From: Chloroherpetonaceae bacterium
Lineage (GTDB): Bacteria; Bacteroidota; Chlorobiia; Chlorobiales; Thermochlorobacteraceae
Assembly (NCBI GenBank): GCA_033763895.1
Contig: JANRJQ010000011.1
Coordinates: forward strand, 1-64,000
Direction of reading: 5' to 3'
Length of the DNA: 64,000 bases
The notes below the pieces were generated by a model that saw only the letters and a program-made list of their open reading frames with translations, was not told the origin of the DNA and made no database searches. Position numbers and translations under genes: made by a program. Positions 55,230 to 64,000 of this stretch are shown here, piece by piece; the stretch's first letter is position 1; the number at the start of each line of letters is the position of its first letter.

Positions 55230-56144
55230 TCAAGAATTCTTAAGGCTTAAACGGACTCCATCTTCGTAAGTCACGGGTTGAAAAGAAAAGGATTGCTTAA
55301 ACTTTGTGCTGTCAAATAAATAATCGTGTTCATATTGATAAAGCATCTCCTTGAATTCTTTGAGAATTGGGATAAAGAATCCCAAAAGGGACGTCATCGT
55401 TGGGCCAATAATGGTGATTTTCGGTTGAGCTTGCATAACCTTGGAATAGATATTAATCAACGCCTTACCGGAAATAGGTTCAGGAGAAGGCAAGTGCCAC
55501 GTTTGTTGAAAGGCTGAAGGCGTATTTCCAAGCAATGCCGTCGCGACAGCGGCATCGGGTGTAAAGGTGAATACATGCTTGACCTCTGCATTACAAAACC
55601 ACTGTGCAGGTTTTCCCCTTTTGAAGTTATCAATGACCATCGATTGCAATAAACTGTTCTGAACATTCGGCCCAAAAAAATCAGCCGATCTTGCAATTAA
55701 AGCCGTAAGATTCCCAGCTTTAATTTCATCAAGAATCATTGTGGCAATTTTTGCCCGAACCTCACCTTTTTTACTACAAGGGTTAAACGGCGTGTCTTCC
55801 GACATCTTCCCCTCCACCCATCCATACATGTAAACATTATCAAAAAAGACAAGTTTAGAACGATGCTTTTTGCATCCATCAATCACATTTTTCATCACCA
55901 ATGGCCAAGATTCTTGCCAAACCGAGGTCTTGTAGGGAAGCCCTACGGTAAGGTAAACAACCGTCGATCCTTTTATGGCGTCCTCGGTTTGTTTTGCATC
56001 AAGCAGATTGCAAGTCATCAGCGTATCGCTTGGATTAACCTTCTTTGGATTCCTCGAAACTAAACGGATTGGGGCGGAATAACTTGCCAATGCTTTTGCA
56101 AGTTCAATTCCAATCGAACCCCCGGCGCCCAAAATGGTATTCAT
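55230..56144 (-). CDS. NAD-dependent epimerase/dehydratase-like protein
   Basis: 304 residues, Rossmann fold. Nucleotide-binding loop ILGAGGSIGIELAKAL at 4-19, then LVSRNPKKVN, NLLDAKQTEDAIKGSTVVYLTVG, and the active-site region VFFDNVYMYGWVEGKMSEDTPF (~99-120). The Tyr of the usual YxxxK is Y108, but the partner Lys is replaced, as in atypical family members. The chain could be a reductase or isomerase. Its stop lies six bases beyond the TPR start, and its start overlaps the kinase gene by four bases. Confidence 0.8.
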   Translation of the reverse strand: MNTILGAGGSIGIELAKALASYSAPIRLVSRNPKKVNPSDTLMTCNLLDAKQTEDAIKGSTVVYLTVGLPYKTSVWQESWPLVMKNVIDGCKKHRSKLVFFDNVYMYGWVEGKMSEDTPFNPCSKKGEVRAKIATMILDEIKAGNLTALIARSADFFGPNVQNSLLQSMVIDNFKRGKPAQWFCNAEVKHVFTFTPDAAVATALLGNTPSAFQQTWHLPSPEPISGKALINIYSKVMQAQPKITIIGPTMTSLLGFFIPILKEFKEMLYQYEHDYLFDSTKFKQSFSFQPVTYEDGVRLSLKNS

Positions 56145-57286
56145 AAAGGAGTGGATTTAAGTGTAGAAATTAATTCGGGAGATGTTGAAGAAATTTCTAT
56201 AAATGGAAAATTGAGAATAACCGCATTTTTTTCAAGATGGAAGCGTGCTTCACCCTTATAAGTCAATCGGAGTCGTTCACGAACATTTTGAAGTCCGGTG
56301 CCTTTAGAGAAGTAATCGATGTTTGAAGTCAGGTCGAATCCTTCACCGGAATCATGAACGATGATTTCAATTTCAGAGTCTTTTTTCAAAACCGTAAGGT
56401 GGATAAAAAATTGCCCTTCCGTTTTATTTGCACCGTGCTTAACTGAATTTTCCACGAGTGGCTGCAAAATGAGGCTTGGAACCAATGCATTTTCTAAATC
56501 TTGATCAACAATCACAGACGAACGGAGTCGCTCCCCAAATCGAACCTTTTCGATGTCTAAATAAAGATGAACAGAATCAATTTCATCTTTTAGTGAAACT
56601 AAGGGATGCTTAGAGGAGCGAAGACTGTAACGGAATAAGTCAGCTAAATTTTGTGTAACCGATTCTGCAACCTCCGGTTTCAAGGTGATAAGTGCAGAAA
56701 TAGAATTGAGGGTATTAAATAAAAAGTGCGGATTGATTTGAGCTCGAAGTGCTTTTAACTCCGATTCCAATGCACGCTGTCGCGCATCTTTAGCTTCACG
56801 GTAAAAATAAATAAGATAATAGACAGAATTCCCAATGATGGAAAAAATCACGGAAACAGACATTACCGCTGTAAATACTTCAGCCGGAAGGACGCAAGAG
56901 CCTATGAAAATAATTTCAATTTCACGTGCAATATAGATGGATACGACAGTAGAAAGAATTTGAATCAAAATGTGATAAATGACATGAATACGATTTCGGA
57001 GCGGAAAGTACTTTGATGCTAACTCGCCTGTGATTAACTGCATCATCGAAAGAATGACAGTGTATTCAATGGACATCAGAAAACCCTTCCACATTGGGTC
57101 GGTATCATCTGTTACACCGTAAATCCATTTGATAAGATTTATCGAACCATTAGCTAAAATTGCAATTGATAGCATTACAAACACGGCTATTAACCATTGC
57201 CGACCCGTTCTTGGAAAAAGGAGAAAGTGGGAAGAAGGGTCACTTTCTCTTTCGACGCGATCTTGATTCTCTTTCTTTTCAAACAT
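56141..57286 (-). CDS. LytS/YehU-type sensor histidine kinase
   Basis: 381 residues from ATG at 57286. Four to five membrane helices occupy ~30-165. The His-kinase domain follows, with H187 in ALRAQINPHFLFNTLNSI, the N-box VENSVKHG, and the G-box region DSGEGFDL...GTGLQNVRERLRL. This type (His_kinase, PF06580) generally partners a LytTR regulator, none of which is adjacent. It couples by four bases to the epimerase gene. The TonB receptor lies 136 bases upstream. Confidence 0.9.
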   Translation of the reverse strand: MFEKKENQDRVERESDPSSHFLLFPRTGRQWLIAVFVMLSIAILANGSINLIKWIYGVTDDTDPMWKGFLMSIEYTVILSMMQLITGELASKYFPLRNRIHVIYHILIQILSTVVSIYIAREIEIIFIGSCVLPAEVFTAVMSVSVIFSIIGNSVYYLIYFYREAKDARQRALESELKALRAQINPHFLFNTLNSISALITLKPEVAESVTQNLADLFRYSLRSSKHPLVSLKDEIDSVHLYLDIEKVRFGERLRSSVIVDQDLENALVPSLILQPLVENSVKHGANKTEGQFFIHLTVLKKDSEIEIIVHDSGEGFDLTSNIDYFSKGTGLQNVRERLRLTYKGEARFHLEKNAVILNFPFIEISSTSPELISTLKSTPL

Positions 57287-57422
57287 AAAAATTGATTGAA
57301 GTTGATTTTGAAAACGATGAATTTGTCTTACAAGATGAAACGTGACCCAAGCTTGCAACCACAATCGCTTTATCGCAAGGGTTCTTAAAAGAATAACTCG
57401 TCTTTATTGCCTTTGAATTGAA

Positions 57423-59732
57423 TTAAAACTCCGCTTTGAAACCGCCAACAGGTAAAAACTGCCACTGTAATAATCGATCTTCGCGATTTTGTTTGTTATT
57501 CCAGATAATTTGCTCAACATTTTCAAAATTTGCCACATTTTGTAAGTCAATAAAGAATAGCATATTCCAACCGACTAAATTGAAACGATAATCAATACGG
57601 ATGTCCAACCGCCGATAGTCATTAAATCGCGCGGAATTTGTATTGGCGTAGTCTAAAATACCACGATTTAAGGATTGAGATTGCGCTAAATCAAAAGGCG
57701 TGTATGGACGGCCTCCTGCAAATCTGAATTTCGCCGAGACTTCAAGCGCATCTGTAATTTTATATCCTCCAATAGCGGTAAGAACATGACGGTAATCAAA
57801 AGCACTTGAACGCTCCGTACCGAAGCCATCAACGAAGCGAATATCTGAAAATCCGTAACTGAGCATCCCATAAAACTTGTCGGTTAATTTCTTTTGAATA
57901 AAAAATTCAATCCCGCGGGCATAACCGTTTGAACCGGTAAAAATATATTCGAATCGATTATCGAATCCGGCGCCGGCACTTGAATAAATGAACTGCGGAT
58001 TTACACCGCTAATAGGATAGTCACGATACTCTTTTGTGTATGCTTCCACCGAAATTTTAAGATCTTCGTCCGGGAAAAATTCAAAACCCGCAACAGCTTG
58101 ATAAGTTTTCATCCAATCAACTTGACGATTCCGCTCGTCGGCAATGAGCCAAAAAAGCGAAGGAGCTTGTTGATATAAACCTCCTCCCACATTGAACCTT
58201 AGGTTTTCGCTGATTTCATAAGTTGCTGAAATTCGCGGTGAGAATGCATGCTGATCACTGATGTAATCAAAGTAATCCCATCTTACTCCCGCTGTGACGC
58301 TGAATTGAGTACCAAAATTTCTCGTGTACTGAGTATAAGCGCCTGCCTTAAATGCATTGGTCGTTTGGTTGATAAAAATATTGGGGTTGAAACCGGACGC
58401 ATCAGTTCCGGCCCTTAAAAAAATATCATTATTGCTTGTTATCGACCTCATCACCAAACCAACTTCCACAAGGTCAAGCGGAGAAATGCGATGCGAGAAA
58501 TCTGAACGAATCAAGACATTTTCACGATCGGTTGATTCATTACGAAAGTCAAGCGTTCGCCCAATTTCTTCATTTGAAGCATTCAGTGAAACACTATCTC
58601 CGCGAACATCACGATAGTAAGTATTCGTCGAAACAGAAGTTCGCACAAAAGTGGTGTTGCTAATCAACCAGCGATGAGAAACTCCTGCGACAAATTGCCA
58701 CGCGTCGTAATTCAAATCTTGATTCGAAACCGCGGCGACATTATCGCTGCTAAAATCTTTAAATCGAATTTGATCAATACCACCCAACCCAATTAAAGCA
58801 AGTTGATGATTTGGAGAAAGTTCTAAGGTTCCCTTTAAATTAAAATTCCAATAATTAGGCACGCCGGTTAATCCGGTTCCTCCAAGAATTAAATCCAAAT
58901 AACTCCGCCTCGCTGAAAAAAGGAAAGAGCTCTTTTCAGTTTGAATCGGGCCTTCAACAATTGCCCCAAATCCGCCGAGCCCCATATCAAACTTGCCGTG
59001 AAAATCGCGCTTATCGCCGTCTCGATACTTAATATCCATTATGGAAGAAAGCCGATCGCCGTACTTCGCACCAAATCCTCCGGCACTAAAATTGACATCG
59101 TTTAAAAAATCAACATTGATCATTCCAATCGGCCCGCCGGAAGCACCTTGTGCCGCATAATGATTGATGTTAGGAACCTCAATTCCATCCACCATCAGAA
59201 AATTTTCAGATGGCGACCCCCCCCGCGCGATAATATCGTTTCTTGCATCAGAACCCGATACAACTCCCGGTAAAACTTGTACCATTCGACTGACATCCTC
59301 CGCAGACCCGGGCGCACGGCGAATTTCTTCTTGTGTCAACACATTCGAACTCACTCTGGTGTCTTCCTTTTGTTCGAAGGAACGCGTCGCTGTAATAACC
59401 ACCTCACCTTGCGCATAAGAATCAATCTTTAATTCAATTGATAGTTTTGTGCTCTGTGTGCTTCCAACCCGCACATCGCTCCGTATTGTGGATTTATATT
59501 CAGGTGCTGTTACTCTTAATCGATAGGTACCCGGAGTTAGACCTTTGAGCTGAAATGTACCGAAAGCGTTGGTGATGGTTCCAAGTTTTGTTCCAACAAC
59601 TTCAACTTTTGCTCCAATGATTTCTTGCTGTGTATCTCGGTCAAGAACTTGCCCTTCAATAACTCCCGTCTCTTGCGCAAAAATCGCTCCCGAAATAAAC
59701 AATGCCACAAACAAACTGATGAAATATTTCAT
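57423..59732 (-). CDS. TonB-dependent outer-membrane receptor with carboxypeptidase-like domain
   Basis: 769 residues. Signal peptide FISLFVALFISGAIFAQ. A carboxypeptidase-regulatory-like beta domain (~20-100, GVIEGQVLDRDTQQEIIGAKVEVV) is followed by the plug (~125-230, VVITATRSFEQ...GSPSENFLMVDGIEVPNINHYA) and a ~22-strand barrel that ends in F769. It takes up a ligand with TonB energy. No transporter genes adjoin. The ligand is unknown; plug signature close to SusC-less simple receptors. Confidence 0.93.
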   Translation of the reverse strand: MKYFISLFVALFISGAIFAQETGVIEGQVLDRDTQQEIIGAKVEVVGTKLGTITNAFGTFQLKGLTPGTYRLRVTAPEYKSTIRSDVRVGSTQSTKLSIELKIDSYAQGEVVITATRSFEQKEDTRVSSNVLTQEEIRRAPGSAEDVSRMVQVLPGVVSGSDARNDIIARGGSPSENFLMVDGIEVPNINHYAAQGASGGPIGMINVDFLNDVNFSAGGFGAKYGDRLSSIMDIKYRDGDKRDFHGKFDMGLGGFGAIVEGPIQTEKSSFLFSARRSYLDLILGGTGLTGVPNYWNFNLKGTLELSPNHQLALIGLGGIDQIRFKDFSSDNVAAVSNQDLNYDAWQFVAGVSHRWLISNTTFVRTSVSTNTYYRDVRGDSVSLNASNEEIGRTLDFRNESTDRENVLIRSDFSHRISPLDLVEVGLVMRSITSNNDIFLRAGTDASGFNPNIFINQTTNAFKAGAYTQYTRNFGTQFSVTAGVRWDYFDYISDQHAFSPRISATYEISENLRFNVGGGLYQQAPSLFWLIADERNRQVDWMKTYQAVAGFEFFPDEDLKISVEAYTKEYRDYPISGVNPQFIYSSAGAGFDNRFEYIFTGSNGYARGIEFFIQKKLTDKFYGMLSYGFSDIRFVDGFGTERSSAFDYRHVLTAIGGYKITDALEVSAKFRFAGGRPYTPFDLAQSQSLNRGILDYANTNSARFNDYRRLDIRIDYRFNLVGWNMLFFIDLQNVANFENVEQIIWNNKQNREDRLLQWQFLPVGGFKAEF

Positions 59733-59944
59733 AATCTTCTTTTTTGGTTAACGAAATAAAACCGCGAACAAAAATCACGCTCAGAAATCATTTTTCTTGT
59801 GCAAATAGCCTGAACGGCAAATCTTTTGGATGAACGGTAGTAAAGAGAGATTGAACGGTAAAGAATTTTTTCTAGTGCAATTCACTAGGAATTTGGTGTT
59901 GCGCAAAAGGAACTCTATCTTCTTAAAACTAAAACCCGACTAAT

Positions 59945-60370
59945 ATGAAAATTGTTGATGAATTAGAATTCAGTTCTGAAATCGTAGAGGTGCCACTCTT
60001 TGCCTCTTTGGTTCGAGCCGGTGCCGCGCAATTTGCCGATGACTATGTCGATACTTTCTTTTCTCTCGATGCTTCTCTTGTTAAGCATTCGAAAGGGGTC
60101 TTCTGTGTCAAAGTTTCAGGAGATTCAATGGTGAATGCAGGAATTTTTGAAGGCGATATTCTGATTGTAGATACTCAAGAAGAGCCAAGCAACGGAAAAA
60201 TTATTATTGCTTCAGTTGAAAATGGGGTTACCGTCAAACGCTTGATGATAAAAGACACTGAAATGTTCCTTCTACCGGCAAATCCGAAGTATGACCCGAT
60301 TCGTATCGATCACGAAATGGATTTTCGTATTGTGGGAGTAGTAACGCATGTCATCAAAAAAGCATTGTAA
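59945..60370 (+). CDS. umuD: UmuD-like S24 peptidase
   Basis: 141 residues, near the E. coli UmuD length of 139. The self-cleavage site is A25-G26 in SLVRAGAAQF; the catalytic Ser is S61 in SGDSMVNAGIFEGDILIVD and Lys is K98 in GVTVKRLMI. These positions parallel C24-G25, S60 and K97 of E. coli. It is cut under RecA control and forms part of the SOS polymerase V. No umuC follows here; the next gene is cystathionine beta-synthase. A stand-alone LexA-like regulator without an HTH is the alternative. Confidence 0.88.
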   Translation: MKIVDELEFSSEIVEVPLFASLVRAGAAQFADDYVDTFFSLDASLVKHSKGVFCVKVSGDSMVNAGIFEGDILIVDTQEEPSNGKIIIASVENGVTVKRLMIKDTEMFLLPANPKYDPIRIDHEMDFRIVGVVTHVIKKAL

Positions 60371-60528
60371 GAAAAGAATGAAAAGTTTCCCCATTTGATT
60401 CATTGCATAATTCGAAATAGAGATTTGCATAAAAGCCCGACTTTTCTTAACTCACAAGACATTTACACAACTTTCTGCCTTTGGTTCAAATTGAATCGAA
60501 CCTACTGAAAGCAGTACCGAAAAAGACA

Positions 60529-61911
60529 ATGACAATGTGGCATAATAGCATCTTAGAAACTATTGGGAATACGCCCCTCGTCCGATTAAATCGAATTACC
60601 AAAGGATTTCAATCAACCGTTTTGACAAAAATTGAAACCACAAACCCCGGTGGCAGTATCAAAGATCGTATCGCAGTTTCGATGATTGAGGAGGCTGAAC
60701 AAAAGGGCCTCTTAAAGCCGGGAGCCACAATTGTTGAATGGACAGCCGGAAATACAGGAATCGGTCTTGCGCTTGTCTGCGCCGTAAAAGGATATAAGTC
60801 CATTTTTGTAATGCCCGATAAGGTTTCCCAAGAAAAAATTGATTTACTCAGAGCATTGGGGTCTGAAGTTGTTATTACACCAACAGCCGTAAAGCCTGAA
60901 GACCCAAGAAGTGTGTACAGTGTTGTTGAGCATCTAGCAAAAACAGTTCCGAACGCCTTTTATCCTAATCAATTTGAAAACCCCGCAAATCCAAGAATTC
61001 ATTCCGAAACAACCGGTCGTGAAATTTGGGAACAAACCGAAGGAAAGGTGACGCACGTTTTTGCCGCGGCAGGTACAGGGGGAACTGCAACAGGGATTGC
61101 ACGATTCCTTAAATCAAAAAACCCTAATATCAAAGTCATTGCTGTTGACCCAATCGGCTCAGCTTATCGCGAATTCTTTAAATCAGGAAAAATGCCCGCG
61201 GAAATGGGTCTCTACAAAGTTGAAGGAATGGGTGGATCAAAGATTCCAAAAACAATTGACTTTTCCGTTCTTGATGACGTAATGCAAGTCAGCGACCTCG
61301 ATGCCTTTAACTGCGGCCGTAAACTTTCAAGAATGGAAGGAATTTTCGCAGGAGGCTCGTCCGGCGCAACGCTTTTTGCCGCGCTGCAAATCGCACAGTC
61401 ACTTCCAAGTTCTGCAGTAGTTGTTGCTATGATTACCGATTCAGGAGAAAGGTACATTAGCAAAATGTACAACGATCAATGGATGAAAGAAAACAACTTT
61501 ATTCAGCCCTTTGCTTCCGGTAAATCGGAATTGACCGCTTATGATATTCTTAGAGCAAAAAAAGTTGCTGATTTAATTTATGTTACCCCGGAAACGCCGC
61601 TCTTCGAAACTTTTGAACTCATGAAGCATCATGAAATCTCTCAAGTTCCTGTCATATCAGATGGCGCGCCTATCGGGAGCATTTCCGAAAAAACAATTTT
61701 GAACATTTTACTTCGCGATGAATCTGCCAAAAATAACAAGGTTATTGGGTATATGGAAAAGGCCTTCCCTATTCATGCCCCAGAAACATTACTTGCAGAT
61801 TTAACTCAAGAACTTAGCCGTGAAACAAATGCCGTATTAATCGGCGACTTTGCTTCACACGAGTTTCACATTTTGACCCGTTCCGATCTAATTGCAGCTA
61901 TAACCGCGTAA
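60529..61911 (+). CDS. cystathionine beta-synthase
   Basis: 460 residues from ATG at 60529; a TTG frame start at 60481 adds a non-conserved leader. PLP-dependent: SILETIGNTPLVRLNRI, NPGGSIKDRIAVSMIE with PLP-Lys at ~45, WTAGNTGIGLALVCAVKGY, and GTGGTATGIARFLK. Two CBS domains follow at ~345-458 (LIYVTPETPLFETFELMKHHEISQVPV...FHILTRSDLIAAI). It condenses serine and homocysteine, or acts as a cysteine synthase-like enzyme. CBS pairs usually bind adenosyl ligands such as SAM or AMP. Confidence 0.9.
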   Translation: MTMWHNSILETIGNTPLVRLNRITKGFQSTVLTKIETTNPGGSIKDRIAVSMIEEAEQKGLLKPGATIVEWTAGNTGIGLALVCAVKGYKSIFVMPDKVSQEKIDLLRALGSEVVITPTAVKPEDPRSVYSVVEHLAKTVPNAFYPNQFENPANPRIHSETTGREIWEQTEGKVTHVFAAAGTGGTATGIARFLKSKNPNIKVIAVDPIGSAYREFFKSGKMPAEMGLYKVEGMGGSKIPKTIDFSVLDDVMQVSDLDAFNCGRKLSRMEGIFAGGSSGATLFAALQIAQSLPSSAVVVAMITDSGERYISKMYNDQWMKENNFIQPFASGKSELTAYDILRAKKVADLIYVTPETPLFETFELMKHHEISQVPVISDGAPIGSISEKTILNILLRDESAKNNKVIGYMEKAFPIHAPETLLADLTQELSRETNAVLIGDFASHEFHILTRSDLIAAITA

Positions 61912-62032
61912 GCGAAATTCAAATTCTGTCTGAACTTGTCATAATTCAAATTTTTAGTAAGGTTTTTTGTATATTCACGCCCTTTTACTTATCGTAGGGG
62001 AGGGCAGTCTCAATTATTTGACTCACCAAACC

Positions 62033-62749
62033 GTGAAAAAAGTAATTTCAAAAAAGGAATCCAAAGAGTTGAAGGATAAATCGCCAAAAAAATTGGCATT
62101 ATCAAACTCAAATGGTCAGCAAAAAAAATCAATTGTAGTTAAAGCAATTAAAGCCAAAGAAATTTCAAAATCGAAACCGCAATCGTCAGAAGGCAAAGTG
62201 GTTGCTAAAGCGAAAGTGAACGAATCGCGCTCCAAATCTTCGAAAGAATCGGATAAGAAGGAGTGGATTTTAGCCGGAAAGGTGAAACCGTTGTACTGCG
62301 ATATTTGCAACGCACCAACCCCAAGAACTTACGTGGGTGAGTGGAAACCGGCAGAGCATAAAGATCATGAAGTTGAAACAACTGAGGTTCAGGATAAGAA
62401 GTACTGGCTAAAGTGTCAAGTCTGTGGGCAAGTTCAGCTTTTTGAAGAATGGAGAATTCAAGTGGACCGCAGTAAAAAGCTTGAAGAATTGAAGCCCGAA
62501 GACTGTGTCGCTTATTCCCCTCAAGGGATTTATGTAGTAGGTGATGCAATTTATCACAAAGCGCTTGATAAAATCGGCGTGGTAACTTCAAAGCAAACCA
62601 CTGCAAGTGGATCACATACTATTATGGTTCAATTCGAAGGAATAGGACTTAAACAATTTTTAGAAAATGTGCCACGAAGTGGTGGCGCAGCTTCAGATGA
62701 CGGTGAAAGCAAAAAACGCCTGAAATTGAAACGAACTTTGAAACGATAA
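62033..62749 (+). CDS. zinc-ribbon protein with lysine-rich N-terminal tail
   Basis: About 239 residues from GTG at 62033; TTG at 62018 (with a GGGGAGG about 14 bases before it) is an alternative and an earlier TTG at 61967 is unlikely. Residues 1-~80 are Lys/Ser-rich and disordered (KKESKELKDKSPKKL). A CxxC...CxxC zinc site follows (YCDIC ... KCQVC, ~90-135). The end holds a CarD-like pattern (VYSPQGIYVVGDAIYHKALDKIGVV) and a basic tail. I infer a nucleic-acid- or polymerase-associated protein. The rpsU gene follows 38 bases after the stop. Confidence 0.65.
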   Translation: MKKVISKKESKELKDKSPKKLALSNSNGQQKKSIVVKAIKAKEISKSKPQSSEGKVVAKAKVNESRSKSSKESDKKEWILAGKVKPLYCDICNAPTPRTYVGEWKPAEHKDHEVETTEVQDKKYWLKCQVCGQVQLFEEWRIQVDRSKKLEELKPEDCVAYSPQGIYVVGDAIYHKALDKIGVVTSKQTTASGSHTIMVQFEGIGLKQFLENVPRSGGAASDDGESKKRLKLKRTLKR

Positions 62750-62772
62750 ATTATTAATATTAAATAGACTCG

Positions 62773-62782
62773 AAAGGAGGTG
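62773..62782 (+). promoter_or_regulatory. very strong Shine-Dalgarno (AAAGGAGGTG) for rpsU
   Basis: AAAGGAGGTG sits five bases before the TTG start. It is almost the full anti-SD complement, in a window where many starts have none. This decides the TTG start and suggests special translational control of S21. Confidence 0.85.
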
Positions 62783-62787
62783 CTAAC

Positions 62788-62985
62788 TTGGTCGGCGTTC
62801 AAATCCTAGATAACGAAACTATCGATAAAATGCTCAAGCGCTTCAAAAAGAAGTACGAGCGTTCCGGAGTTTTGAAAGAATTTCGTAAAAGAACTTATTT
62901 CACAAAAGATTCTGTGGAATCTCGCCTCAAGAATTCACGCTCTAAGCGGAGGGCTCAAAGGGCAAATGAAGAAGCAAATTCTTAA
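62788..62985 (+). CDS. rpsU: 30S ribosomal protein S21
   Basis: 65 residues, TTG start fixed by the [39 protein letters not shown] is split over the first 37 residues and is diagnostic; the end is basic ([11 protein letters not shown]). S21 sits near the anti-SD on the 30S subunit. In Bacteroidota it helps hide the anti-SD, and rpsU keeps a strong SD for autoregulation. The same control is likely here. A terminator follows. Confidence 0.95.
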   Translation: MVGVQILDNETIDKMLKRFKKKYERSGVLKEFRKRTYFTKDSVESRLKNSRSKRRAQRANEEANS

Positions 62986-63003
62986 GCTCTTTACTTAATG
63001 GTT

Positions 63004-63036
63004 AAAAAGTCCCGCTTCGAACGGGACTTTTTTTTT
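63004..63036 (+). terminator. intrinsic terminator after rpsU
   Basis: AAAGTCCCG and CGGGACTTT pair around CTTCGAA, followed by a T9 run. Confidence 0.9.
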
Positions 63037-63062
63037 ACAGATTTCATTCACAACTTCAGAAA

Positions 63063-64000
63063 ATGTCACACCGTTTTGAAGGAGAAATACTTGATCTCCC
63101 TTCCGATAAATCAATTTCCCATCGCTCTGCCCTAATCGCAGCATTGGCAAAAGGTACGACACATATCGAGCGATTTTCGACAGGCTTGGATAATCAAACC
63201 ACTTTAACTGTTTTACAAGAATTGGGACTAACGATTCGAGAATATCGAAATCTCTCAAGCCCCGAAGAGCCTTATTCCATTGAAATCCACTCCGAAGGGC
63301 TTTGGTCCTTTAAGCAGCCAAAAAAATATCTACAATGCAATAACTCCGGCTCAACGATTCGTATGCTCGCCGGAATTCTCTCTGCCCAACCATTTTGTAC
63401 AACGCTTGTCGGCGATGCCTCTTTGATGAAGCGGCCGATGAAACGAATTCAAGGGCCTTTGATGCAAATGGGTGCTCAAATCTCACTCTCTCCCAACGGA
63501 ACAGCACCGGTTCAAGTCTGCGGCACAAAAAATCTCATACCATCAGAATTCAATCTTCCGATTGCCTCTGCACAAGTGAAATCGGCAATTATTTTTGCAG
63601 CACTTCATGCTGAGGGTGAAACACGAATTCAAGAACCACTTCAAACCCGAAATCACACGGAACTGATGTTGGGACTGATTCAAAACCAAATCAATCAAAA
63701 TGATCAAAATGATTCACCCATTGAACCGCCAATAATTTCAATTCAAGGTCCGTTTCAAATTGAAGCGAAGCCATTTAAGATTCCGGCAGATCCTTCTGCT
63801 GCATGTTTTCTTGTTGCATTAGGTTTGCTTGCCACACAAGCTCATATCGCAATTCGTAATGTATGTCTCAATCAAACCCGAACCGGATTTCTAAAAGTGG
63901 TAAAAAGAGGCGGTGCTAATCTGACCTTCGAAAACAAACGGATTGAATCTGGAGAACAGGTTGGTGATATCATTATTTCAAATCAAAAAATCGCCTCTCC
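63063..64000 (+). CDS. aroA: 3-phosphoshikimate 1-carboxyvinyltransferase (5' part)
   Basis: 313 codons are inside the window; the gene continues past its end. Joins phosphoenolpyruvate to shikimate-3-phosphate in the chorismate pathway. LPSDKSISHRSALIAALA (~12-29) with the substrate Lys16, NNSGSTIRMLAGIL (~96-109), SLMKRPMKRIQGPLMQMGA and IPADPSAACFLVA are family marks. It starts at ATG 63063 after the rpsU terminator without an SD. About 120 codons are missing at the 3' end. Confidence 0.93.
   Translation, partial: MSHRFEGEILDLPSDKSISHRSALIAALAKGTTHIERFSTGLDNQTTLTVLQELGLTIREYRNLSSPEEPYSIEIHSEGLWSFKQPKKYLQCNNSGSTIRMLAGILSAQPFCTTLVGDASLMKRPMKRIQGPLMQMGAQISLSPNGTAPVQVCGTKNLIPSEFNLPIASAQVKSAIIFAALHAEGETRIQEPLQTRNHTELMLGLIQNQINQNDQNDSPIEPPIISIQGPFQIEAKPFKIPADPSAACFLVALGLLATQAHIAIRNVCLNQTRTGFLKVVKRGGANLTFENKRIESGEQVGDIIISNQKIAS

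Noticed and set aside
62205-62615. 136-codon minus-strand frame across the zinc-ribbon gene
   Set aside because: Opposite-strand shadow of the conserved CxxC sequence.

Overview
The window is a chromosomal segment of a bacterium of the Bacteroidota/Chlorobiota group. The sequence-based reasons are: a ~300-residue RpoD that lacks region 1.1, a PorV/PorQ-type outer-membrane protein of type IX secretion, a DksA-family protein with a mostly lost zinc finger, many starts without a Shine-Dalgarno (SD) sequence, and promoters resembling the TTTG/TAnnTTTG type. Base composition looks moderately AT-rich. Paired EutN/CcmL shell proteins, a Chlorobi-length IleS, NuoG and EtfA would fit a Chloroherpeton-like or Ignavibacteria-like lineage, but genus cannot be fixed from this window.

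Layout. (1) 1-10329: the right-hand part of a prophage or phage-derived tail operon. It has a tail-completion-like protein, a tube-like protein, a large lectin-tipped tail protein, two big structural proteins, a tail assembly chaperone with a probable -1 frameshift, and a tape measure. Genes overlap by a few bases from start to end. (2) 10380-10575: a promoter, two tandem copies of a three-way-junction RNA with identical loop motifs but different, fully compensated stems, and a strong terminator. I recognise no known RNA family here and regard it as the most likely undescribed element of the window. (3) 10958-22522: housekeeping genes (ileS, a dksA-like gene, a GAF/degenerate-GGDEF protein, two orphan microcompartment pentamer proteins, rpoD, purN, a sodium symporter, a pyruvate-kinase-like gene). 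(4) 22591-33677, minus strand: an eleven-gene operon. Its nine leading genes are a polysaccharide/O-antigen set (chain-length protein, polymerase/ligase, flippase, four glycosyltransferases, a methyltransferase, a PhyH-type dioxygenase). A small membrane protein and a short-chain dehydrogenase follow. A possible 3' remnant of a recombinase-like gene lies just outside its promoter end.

(5) 34280-40341: rimO, a WD40 protein, argJ, and groES-groEL under a textbook CIRCE operator. (6) 40814-47501: a secreted-protein/FecR pair, porV, queA, a 46-residue membrane protein, a NarL-type regulator, a small unknown protein and a lipoprotein. (7) 47538-53702: a stand-alone NuoG-like iron-sulfur protein, etfA, a bifunctional nuclease, a FemAB/GNAT-type transferase, methylmalonyl-CoA epimerase, a YCII protein and a DUF4159 protein. 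(8) 53703-59732, minus strand: a TPR protein, a nucleoside-diphosphate-sugar epimerase-like protein, a LytS-type kinase and a TonB-dependent receptor. (9) 59945-64000: a UmuD-like peptidase, cystathionine beta-synthase, a zinc-ribbon protein with a lysine-rich tail, rpsU with an unusually strong SD, and the 5' part of aroA.

No rRNA, tRNA, CRISPR array or insertion sequence was seen.
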